Below, piece after piece: positions 34,227-40,661 of a DNA stretch of 40,661 bases (its first letter is position 1; each line of letters starts with the position of its first letter). The position numbers were made by a program, and so were the translations under genes. Where the stretch lies: assembly GCA_002354005.1 (NCBI GenBank), contig DEKS01000148.1, positions 1 through 40,661 of the forward strand, written 5' to 3'. The notes beneath the pieces are model-generated. The model was not told where the DNA came from. It was given only the letters and a program-made list of their open reading frames with translations, and did no database searches. The stretch is from Bacteroidales bacterium UBA2716 (GTDB lineage Bacteria > Bacteroidota > Bacteroidia > Bacteroidales > UBA932).

Positions 34227-36275
34227 ATGAGGAAGACATTTGCCACCCTTTTTGCAGGCTTGCTCACGCTGGGCATGAACGCGCAGGACTTTGATGCCGC
34301 CTACGCCAAGACGGAACCCGTGCTCCATTGGGGGGAGAAATTGTACAACGGCGCCGTCCGGCCCGTTTGGACGGGGGAGGACAGTTTTGTGTTCCAGACA
34401 CGCGAGACTACCGGCGAGGTGTGGTACCGGGTATGTGGTACGCAGAAAGTGGCCGTGGCCAAAGAGGTCTATGAGAATGCCCTCAAGAGCGACCGCAAGG
34501 ACTGGTACGATGCCTCCGACGAGAGCCAGTACGCGGTACGCAAGGAAGTGAAGGAACTGTCTCCGGACAGCACCCGGGTGGCCTTCGTCCGTGACAACAA
34601 TGTCTGGATAAGCCGGGCCGATGGTGCCCAGCCGGTGCAGCTGAGCTTTGACGGAACGGACGGAGAGGCCTACAGCGAACTGCTTTGGTCGCCCGACGGC
34701 ACCCGTCTGGCGGCACTGAAAAAGGAAGTGCTCAAGGAGCGCCAGATCCTGCTCCGTGTTTCGCGGCCGGACATCCAGGTGCAGCCCAAGTACCGCTGGC
34801 TGGACTATGCCAAGCCCGGCGACCGCCTGCCCCAGTGCACGCCGGCCCTCTTCGACACGGAAGCGCAGGTGCAGATTCCCCTGAACCGCAGCATCCCCCT
34901 GGACCAGTACTTCCTGGTGCTGGGCCAGTGGTCGGAAGACAGCGAATTCTTTACCTTCGAATACAACCAGCGCGGTCACCAGCGTTATGAACTGTGCGCC
35001 GTGGATGCCGCTACCGGCGAGGTGCGCACCGTGACGCGCGAGCAGAGCGATACCTTTATCTATTACTATGACCTTTGGCGCTACCTGTTCCGTGACGGTA
35101 AACGCCTGCTCTGGATTTCCGAGCGCGACAACTGGCGCCACCTTTATATGATAGACACACGCACCGGCAAGGCGCGCCAGCTCACCAAGGGCGCGTGGAA
35201 CGTGCGGGAAATCCACCATGTGGACGAGGAGGGCGGTTTTGTGCTGGCCAATGCCAACGGCCTGGGAGCCGAAAAGGGAGAGGACCCGTATAACAAGCAT
35301 GTCATCCGCATTGACCTGGCTACCGGCAAGGTGACGGACCTTACGCCGGAGAATGCGCACCATGAGGCATCCTTCAACCCTTCCGCCTCGGTGTTTGTGG
35401 ACAATTACTCGCGTCCGGACCTGCCGTATACGTCCGTGCTTCGCAGCGCCAGGGACGGCAGCGTGCTTTTGGAAATCCAGCGGGAGGACATATCGGCCCT
35501 CCTGAAAGAAGGCTTTACCCTGCCGGAGGTGTTTGTGGCCAAGGGACGTGACGGCGTCACGGACATCTGGGGCACCATCTGGCGGCCCTCGCACTTCAAG
35601 GCGGGGAAGAAATACCCGGTGGTGGAATACATCTATGCCGGTCCGCACGACTCCCATGTGGACAAGAACTTCATGAATTATCCGCCCCGCTTCATGCGCC
35701 TGACGCAGCTGGGCTTCATTGTGGTGTGCATCGACGGCATGGGTACCGACAATCGTTCCAAGCAGTTCCAGGACGTGGCTTGGCGCAATCTCAAGGACGC
35801 CGGCTTTCCGGACCGTATCCTGTGGATGCAGGCGGCCGCCGCCAAATATAAGTACATGGACCTGTCCAATGTGGGCATCTACGGTTATTCCGCCGGCGGC
35901 CAGAATACCCTGGCGGCCCTGCTGTTCCATCCGGAGTTCTACAAGGTGGGCGTGGCCCTGTGCGGCTGCCACGACAACCGTATGGACAAAATCTGGTGGA
36001 ACGAGCAGTGGATGGGCTACCCCGTGGGCCCTTGGTACGGCGAAAATTCCAATGTGGACAATGCCTGGCGCCTGGAGGGTAAACTCTTCATTATCAACGG
36101 AGAGGTGGATGACAACGTGGACCCTGCTTCCTCGCTGCAGGTGGTGTCGGAACTTGTTAAACACAACAAGGACTTCGAGCAGCTCTATCTGCCCGGCTTT
36201 TCCCACAATTTGAGCGCTCCCTGGGTGACGCGCCGCGTATTTGAATTCTTCTATAGAAATTGTAAAACAAAATAA
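34227..36275 (+). CDS. S9-family (DPP IV-like) serine peptidase
   Basis: 682 residues with a signal peptide (MRKTFATLFAGLLTLGMNAQ). An eight-blade DPPIV_N-type propeller (about 40-420) is followed by an alpha/beta hydrolase domain with GIYGYSAGGQNT (Ser555), GEVDDNVDP (Asp628/Asp629) and PGFSHNL (His660), the complete S9 triad. S9B enzymes remove X-Pro or X-Ala dipeptides from N-termini. I do not see the DW.YEEE motif that binds the free N-terminus in classical DPP IV, so the exact specificity is open. Proline-directed cleavage would suit a Pro/Hyp-rich substrate. It starts 6 bases after GH27. Probably periplasmic. Confidence 0.9.
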   Translation: MRKTFATLFAGLLTLGMNAQDFDAAYAKTEPVLHWGEKLYNGAVRPVWTGEDSFVFQTRETTGEVWYRVCGTQKVAVAKEVYENALKSDRKDWYDASDESQYAVRKEVKELSPDSTRVAFVRDNNVWISRADGAQPVQLSFDGTDGEAYSELLWSPDGTRLAALKKEVLKERQILLRVSRPDIQVQPKYRWLDYAKPGDRLPQCTPALFDTEAQVQIPLNRSIPLDQYFLVLGQWSEDSEFFTFEYNQRGHQRYELCAVDAATGEVRTVTREQSDTFIYYYDLWRYLFRDGKRLLWISERDNWRHLYMIDTRTGKARQLTKGAWNVREIHHVDEEGGFVLANANGLGAEKGEDPYNKHVIRIDLATGKVTDLTPENAHHEASFNPSASVFVDNYSRPDLPYTSVLRSARDGSVLLEIQREDISALLKEGFTLPEVFVAKGRDGVTDIWGTIWRPSHFKAGKKYPVVEYIYAGPHDSHVDKNFMNYPPRFMRLTQLGFIVVCIDGMGTDNRSKQFQDVAWRNLKDAGFPDRILWMQAAAAKYKYMDLSNVGIYGYSAGGQNTLAALLFHPEFYKVGVALCGCHDNRMDKIWWNEQWMGYPVGPWYGENSNVDNAWRLEGKLFIINGEVDDNVDPASSLQVVSELVKHNKDFEQLYLPGFSHNLSAPWVTRRVFEFFYRNCKTK

Positions 36276-36287
36276 TAACACAAAACC

Positions 36288-37913
36288 ATGAACAACGCAA
36301 TCGTCAATTTCCCGGTGCCGGCCAACGAGCCGGTGAAGGCTTATCTGGAAGGTTCTCCGGAGCGTGTGGCCCTGGACGCCGAGCTCAAACGCCAATACAA
36401 CACGGTGGTGGACATCCCCATCATCATCGGCGGCAAGGAAATCCGCACCGGAAATACCGGCAAGGTGGTTTGCCCGCATGACCACAAACACGTGCTGGCC
36501 ACCTTCCACAAAGTTGGGGAGAAGGAAGTGCAAATGGCCGTGGAGGCTGCCATGGAGGCCCACAAGATTTGGAGCGAGACTCCCTGGACCACCCGCGCCG
36601 CCATCGTCCTCAAAATGGCGGAACTGCTCGCTACCAAGTATCGTCCCATCCTCAATGCCGCCTGCATGCTGGGCCAGAGCAAGAATATCTATCAGGCGGA
36701 GATTGACAGCGCCTGCGAGACCATCGACTTCTTCCGCTACAACGTGCACTTCGCCTCCAAGATTTACGGCATGCAGCCCAAGAACGGCGCCGGCAACATC
36801 AACCATACGGAGTACCGTCCCCTGGAAGGCTTCATCCTTGCGGTTACTCCCTTCAACTTCACATCCATCGCCTCCAACCTGTGCATGACGCCGGTCCTGA
36901 TGGGCAACGTGGCCCTGTGGAAGCCTTCCACCACTTCTACGCTCTCCAACTACTATCTTATGCAGCTGTACAAGGAAGCCGGCCTGCCGGACGGCGTCAT
37001 CAACTTCCTGCCGGGCAGCGGCGCCCTCATCGGCAAGGTGGCTACTTCTTCCAAGTGGTTCGCCGGCATTCACTTCACCGGCTCCACCGGCACCTTCAAC
37101 AGCCTGTGGCGTCAGGCTGGCGAAAACCTGGGCAATTACGTGAGCTATCCCCGCCTGGTTGGTGAAACCGGCGGCAAGGACTTCATCTTTGTGCATCCTT
37201 CCGCAGATGCCAAGGCCGTGGCAACGGCTGCATTCTGCGGTGCCTACGAATTCCAGGGCCAGAAGTGCTCCGCAGCTTCCCGCATGTACGTGCCCAAGAG
37301 CCTGTGGCCGGAAGTGCTGGGCATCATGAAGCAGTATGCCTCGGAGGTGAAGATGGGCGATGTGATGGACCACGGCAACTTCATCAACGCCGTCATCGAC
37401 GAAGCCTCCTGGGACAATATCGACAGCTATATTTCCTATGCGGAGAAGGCCTCCGACGCCAAAGTGGTGATGGGCGGAGGACGCGACAAGAGCGTAGGCT
37501 ATTTTGTGGAACCCACCATCATCGAAACCACCAACCCGCACTTCAAGAGCATGGAAGAGGAAATCTTCGGTCCCGTGCTCACCGTGTATCCCTATGACGA
37601 TGACAAGGTGGACGAGGCTGTGAAACTGTGCGATGAGACTTCCCCGTACGGCCTCACCGGTTCCGTCTTTGCCAAGGACCGCCTGGCCGCGGAGAAGATT
37701 ACCCACGACCTCCGCTATGCCGCCGGCAACTTCTACATCAACGACAAACCCACCGGAGCCGTTGTGGGCAATCAGCCGTTCGGCGGCGCCCGCGCTTCCG
37801 GTACCAACGACAAGGCCGGCGGTGAGTTCAACCTCATCCGTTGGGTCATCCCCAGAGTCATCAAGGAAACCCTGGTGAGCCCTACCGACTACCGTTACAC
37901 CTACATGAAGTAA
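36288..37913 (+). CDS. pruA: L-glutamate gamma-semialdehyde (pyrroline-5-carboxylate) dehydrogenase
   Basis: 541 residues, no signal peptide, so cytosolic. An aldehyde dehydrogenase with the P5CDH-type N-terminus (IIIGGKEIRTGNTGKVVCPHDH), Rossmann motif AVTPFNFTSIASN, FTGSTGTF, VGETGGKDF (catalytic Glu) and FQGQKCSAASR (nucleophilic Cys), and the ending QPFGGARASGTNDKAGG typical of 1-pyrroline-5-carboxylate dehydrogenases of about 540 residues. It oxidises glutamate semialdehyde to glutamate with NAD+. Proline dehydrogenase is not next to it; instead the operon ends at the window edge with a HypD-like enzyme, whose product is pyrroline-5-carboxylate. This makes a two-step path from hydroxyproline to glutamate likely. 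It lies 12 bases after the S9 gene. Confidence 0.93.
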   Translation: MNNAIVNFPVPANEPVKAYLEGSPERVALDAELKRQYNTVVDIPIIIGGKEIRTGNTGKVVCPHDHKHVLATFHKVGEKEVQMAVEAAMEAHKIWSETPWTTRAAIVLKMAELLATKYRPILNAACMLGQSKNIYQAEIDSACETIDFFRYNVHFASKIYGMQPKNGAGNINHTEYRPLEGFILAVTPFNFTSIASNLCMTPVLMGNVALWKPSTTSTLSNYYLMQLYKEAGLPDGVINFLPGSGALIGKVATSSKWFAGIHFTGSTGTFNSLWRQAGENLGNYVSYPRLVGETGGKDFIFVHPSADAKAVATAAFCGAYEFQGQKCSAASRMYVPKSLWPEVLGIMKQYASEVKMGDVMDHGNFINAVIDEASWDNIDSYISYAEKASDAKVVMGGGRDKSVGYFVEPTIIETTNPHFKSMEEEIFGPVLTVYPYDDDKVDEAVKLCDETSPYGLTGSVFAKDRLAAEKITHDLRYAAGNFYINDKPTGAVVGNQPFGGARASGTNDKAGGEFNLIRWVIPRVIKETLVSPTDYRYTYMK

Positions 37914-37916
37914 GTT

Positions 37917-38777
37917 ATGAAACGTCTTATCCTTCCCGTGGTGGTGCTTGCAGCCCTTATCCTGGGCTGCAAGGGCCCCCAGAAGGCGGTGGAAGTGGAC
38001 TTTGTCACCGCCTTGGGCATTCCGGAGTGTGTTATCACCACACCTCCGGATTCGCTGCATCTGGACCCTTGGTACAAAAAGTATGTGGACGTGAACGGCA
38101 TTCCGCTGTGCAGCTCCCGGCGTTGCCCGGACAGCGCACTGGTAGCCGGTTACAACACCCTGTGGGCCATGACCTCCATGTTGTCGGATGACGTTATGGA
38201 CGCCCTCAGGAAGGCCGGTACCAGGGTTACCATGATGGGCCGGTACGAGGGCACCACGGATGTGCCGGAGCACGCTTATCTTGCGGCGGATACCACCCTC
38301 AACTGGGACTTGAGGGCCCGCGGCCTGGGCGGCGACCTGGAGTTCCCGCTCACCTCCTGCGCGGAGGAGAACGTGCTGGGCTACCAGATAGACAAGTACC
38401 ACGCGGAGGATATCCTCATTCACGAATTCGCCCACAGCATCCACCTGGTGGGCATTGTCCAGGTGGAGCCGGACATCAACGGGCGCCTGGAGGTGCTGCT
38501 GCAAAATGCCATCGACAAAGGGCTGTGGTGGAATACGTACCGTACCACGGACATTGCGGAGTACTTTGCGGAGGGCGTGCAGGACTGGTTCAACGTGAAT
38601 GCGGAGATGGACCATCCTGACGGCAAACACAACTACGTGAACACCCGCGAGGAACTCAAGGAACGGGACCCGGGCCTATGGCAGCTTCTCAGTGAGTATT
38701 TCCCCGCCACGGACCAGCAAATCTCCAAGCACAAGTACGTAAACCTTTGCACCAAAGCTAATAGTCGAACCCGATAA
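37917..38777 (+). CDS. Small HEFAH metallopeptidase-like lipoprotein
   Basis: 286 residues, lipobox Cys18. After about 140 residues comes SCAEENVLGY, then ILIHEFAHSIH (His169, Glu170, His173), and 46 residues later TTDIAEYFAEGVQDWFN (Glu215, Glu219). HEXXH plus a downstream EYFAEG is a gluzincin arrangement; a similar E-F/Y-F-A-E segment holds the third ligand in anthrax lethal factor and in the Pro-Pro endopeptidases, so a distant link to that group is possible, but I cannot prove it. It is translated 3 bases after pruA and overlaps the aminopeptidase gene by 1 base (TAATG). Proteolysis of a Pro-rich substrate outside the cytoplasm is the working guess. Confidence 0.65.
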   Translation: MKRLILPVVVLAALILGCKGPQKAVEVDFVTALGIPECVITTPPDSLHLDPWYKKYVDVNGIPLCSSRRCPDSALVAGYNTLWAMTSMLSDDVMDALRKAGTRVTMMGRYEGTTDVPEHAYLAADTTLNWDLRARGLGGDLEFPLTSCAEENVLGYQIDKYHAEDILIHEFAHSIHLVGIVQVEPDINGRLEVLLQNAIDKGLWWNTYRTTDIAEYFAEGVQDWFNVNAEMDHPDGKHNYVNTREELKERDPGLWQLLSEYFPATDQQISKHKYVNLCTKANSRTR

Positions 38778-40171
38778 TGTTCAGTAAAGAAACCTATATC
38801 TCCCGCCGTGCGGCCCTCCGTGAAAAAGTGGGCAGCGGCATCCTCCTGTTCCTGGGAAACAACCAGGTAGGCATGAATTACGAAGGCAACGAGTACGACT
38901 TCCGTCAGGACAGTTCCTTCCTCTATTTCTGGGGCCTGGACTACGCCGGGCTCTCGGCTGTCATCGACGCAGATTCCGGTGAGGAAATCATCTTTGGCGA
39001 CGAGCTCACCATTGACGATATTGTCTGGACTGGCACCATGCCGTCCCTCTCGGACAATGCCAAACTGGTGGGTGTGGAGAAAACCCTTCCGGTGAAAGAC
39101 CTGAAGGAGTACCTTCGCAAGGCCATGCACCAGGGCCGGAACGTGCGCTTCCTGCCGCCGTACCGTGGAGACCATTACCTCCGCCTGATGGACCTGCTTG
39201 GCATTCTGCCGGAGGTGCAAACTGTCAGGGCGGACGAACCTCTCATCAAGGCTATTGTGGATATGCGTATCCACAAGACGGCGGAAGAGATTGCCGTGAT
39301 TGAGGATGCGGTGGACGTGAGCACCCTGATGCATCTGGAGGCGTACCGCCGCGTGCGTCCCGGCGTTCATGAGGCCCAGGTTGCCTCTTCTGTCCTCAAG
39401 ATTGCCACCAAGCGCCCCGGCGGCCGGCTTGCCTTCCCTACCATTGCCACCGTGGCGGGTCAAGTGCTTCACAATCACGGATTTATCCATACCCTCAAAG
39501 AGGGAGACATCTTCCTGTTGGATGCGGGCGCGGAGAATGCCTACCATTACTGCGGAGACCTTTCTTCCTCCATGCCCGTGAGCGAGCGTTTCACCCGTCG
39601 GCAGGAGGAGATTTACAACCTGCACCTGCGCAGCTTTGATGCGGCCGTGAAGGAACTCCGTCCCGGGAATCCGTACCGCAACGCCCACCTGGCCGCGGCG
39701 GAAACCATTGCGGAAGGCATGGTGGACCTGGGCCTCATGAAGGGAAATCCCCGCGACATTGCGGAGAGTGGCGCCTACGCCCTTGTATTCCCATGCGGCA
39801 CCGGCCACATGATGGGACTGGATGTCCACAATATGGAAAACCTCGGAGAGCAGTACGTGGGATACGCAAACGGGGAGAAGAAGAGCACCCAGTTCGGCTT
39901 CAAGTCCCTGCGCCTTGCACGCCCGCTGGAAAAGGGCTTTGTGTTTACGGTGGAGCCAGGCATCTACTTCATACCTGAACTGATAGACCTTTGGAAGGCC
40001 GAAGGCAGGTTCAAGGAATTCATCAATTATGACAAATTCGAGGCTTGGAAGGGTTTCGGAGGCCTCCGCAACGAGTTGGACTATGTAATCACGGAAACGG
40101 GCGCCCGGGTCCTTGGCAAACTCAAAAAGCCCATGACCCTGGAAGAAGTTTACAACGCAAAACATTCATGA
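38777..40171 (+). CDS. Aminopeptidase P-type M24 peptidase
   Basis: 464 residues, no signal peptide, cytosolic. An aminopeptidase P N-terminal domain (about 1-150, with FRQDSSFLYFWGLD) is followed by the pita-bread M24 domain. Metal ligands are visible: LLDAGAE (Asp), YCGDLSSS (Asp), GTGHMMGLDVH (His), FTVEPGIY (Glu) and LRNELDYVIT (Glu, replacing the more usual RIED context). Aminopeptidase P removes an N-terminal residue that precedes proline, so it can open X-Pro and perhaps X-Hyp peptides. Its place between a metallopeptidase and the HypD gene suggests it supplies free proline or hydroxyproline. It overlaps the HypD-like gene by 4 bases (ATGA). Confidence 0.92.
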   Translation: MFSKETYISRRAALREKVGSGILLFLGNNQVGMNYEGNEYDFRQDSSFLYFWGLDYAGLSAVIDADSGEEIIFGDELTIDDIVWTGTMPSLSDNAKLVGVEKTLPVKDLKEYLRKAMHQGRNVRFLPPYRGDHYLRLMDLLGILPEVQTVRADEPLIKAIVDMRIHKTAEEIAVIEDAVDVSTLMHLEAYRRVRPGVHEAQVASSVLKIATKRPGGRLAFPTIATVAGQVLHNHGFIHTLKEGDIFLLDAGAENAYHYCGDLSSSMPVSERFTRRQEEIYNLHLRSFDAAVKELRPGNPYRNAHLAAAETIAEGMVDLGLMKGNPRDIAESGAYALVFPCGTGHMMGLDVHNMENLGEQYVGYANGEKKSTQFGFKSLRLARPLEKGFVFTVEPGIYFIPELIDLWKAEGRFKEFINYDKFEAWKGFGGLRNELDYVITETGARVLGKLKKPMTLEEVYNAKHS

Positions 40172-40661
40172 AGAATTTTGGCATCAAATATCCGCAGAAC
40201 GACGGCGGAATGAACGCGCGCATCAAACGGCTGCGCCAGGAAAGTATTGAAACGCCCGCCACCCTCACCATTGAGCGGGCCCTGATAGAAACCGCTTTCT
40301 ACAAGGAGAATTATGGCAAGTACCCCACCCCGGTGCTGCGCGCCAAAAACTTCTATGAGATTTGCGCCAAGAAAACCATCTATATCGGCCCGGATGAGCT
40401 TATTGTAGGGGAGCGCGGCCCCAAGCCTAAGGCGGTGCCCACATTCCCGGAACTCACGTGCCACTCTGTGGAGGACCTCCATGTGCTGGACACCCGTGAA
40501 CTGCAGCAGTACAACATTTCGCAGGCCGACATTGACACCTACGAGCGCGAGGTCATCCCTTACTGGCAGGGCAAAACCCAGCGGGAGCGTATTTTCAACC
40601 ACGTTTCCAAGGAGTGGGAGGAAGCCTACCACGCCGGTGTGTTCACCGAGTTCATGGAGCA
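40168..40661 (+). CDS. hypD: Glycyl radical enzyme, likely trans-4-hydroxy-L-proline dehydratase (N-terminal part)
   Basis: The first 164 codons of a gene cut by the right edge. The N-terminus has the glycyl-radical dehydratase pattern ARIKRLRQESIETPATLTIERA, ELIVGERGPKPKAVPTFPE and CHSVEDLHVLDTRE, with WEEAYHAGVFTEFMEQ at the edge. GERG..P...PT.PE..CH..EDL agrees with what I know of HypD rather than pyruvate formate-lyase, choline lyase or glycerol dehydratase. HypD removes water from trans-4-hydroxyproline to give pyrroline-5-carboxylate, an anaerobic reaction needing a radical-SAM activase. The catalytic Cys/Glu and glycyl loop lie beyond the window. Coupling with pruA and aminopeptidase P supports the call. 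Other dehydratases of the same superfamily remain possible. Confidence 0.75.
   Translation, partial: MKNFGIKYPQNDGGMNARIKRLRQESIETPATLTIERALIETAFYKENYGKYPTPVLRAKNFYEICAKKTIYIGPDELIVGERGPKPKAVPTFPELTCHSVEDLHVLDTRELQQYNISQADIDTYEREVIPYWQGKTQRERIFNHVSKEWEEAYHAGVFTEFME

Noticed and set aside
33036..38630. A 1864-codon open frame on the minus strand
   Set aside because: It lies antisense to five well-recognised genes (GH27, S9, PruA and neighbours). Its product is rich in His, Val and Gly with no domain, an effect of GC-rich codon use on the opposite strand.
1..40661. CRISPR arrays, tRNA or rRNA genes, insertion sequences
   Set aside because: I read for regular repeats, cloverleaf or rRNA motifs and transposase domains and saw none I could support.

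Overview
The window looks like a GC-rich member of the Bacteroidota, probably Bacteroidales. The reasons are a SusC/SusD pair, many lipoproteins with an N-terminal lipobox, BACON and DUF4859-type modules, a propeller/Y_Y_Y sensor regulator, and promoters with the Bacteroidetes -7 box (TAnnTTTG). Genus cannot be told from the sequence alone.

Layout. (A) 1-593: an AT-richer toxin-antitoxin pair (PIN toxin cut by the left edge, plus a small antitoxin). (B) 639-6476: a minus-strand export operon reading ATPase, permease, permease, periplasmic adaptor, TolC-like protein, with its own promoter and terminator. (C) 6548-22577: a minus-strand operon of SusC, SusD, a lipoprotein with three DUF4859-like repeats, three tandem HEXXH metalloprotease-like lipoproteins, and a GH127/GH146-type beta-L-arabinofuranosidase. 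(D) 22638-25517: a membrane sensor-regulator shaped like a hybrid two-component protein, but with no kinase ATPase domain, no receiver and no phospho-acceptor histidine. (E) 25564 to the right edge: a very tight plus-strand operon of GH127 beta-L-arabinofuranosidase, GH51 alpha-L-arabinofuranosidase, CotH-kinase-like lipoprotein, M61 peptidase lipoprotein, GH27 alpha-galactosidase, S9 prolyl-oligopeptidase-type peptidase, PruA, a small HEFAH metallopeptidase-like lipoprotein, aminopeptidase P-type M24 peptidase, and the start of a glycyl radical enzyme most like trans-4-hydroxy-L-proline dehydratase (HypD).

How they may work together. My main reading is that C-D-E form one locus for eating plant hydroxyproline-rich glycoproteins such as extensins. 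These proteins carry beta-L-arabinofuranosyl chains on hydroxyproline, a terminal alpha-L-arabinofuranose, and single alpha-galactose residues on serine. The locus has an enzyme type for each of these links, peptidases for a proline-rich backbone, and the final steps from hydroxyproline through pyrroline-5-carboxylate to glutamate. The two operons are tied together by a shared DNA element: a 13-bp identical block plus two matching sub-blocks, placed exactly 59 bp upstream of the -7 box in both promoters. The element contains TTGGA repeated 21 bp apart, the layout expected for an AraC-type activator. The enzyme families are seen in the sequence; the substrate and the coordination are inference.
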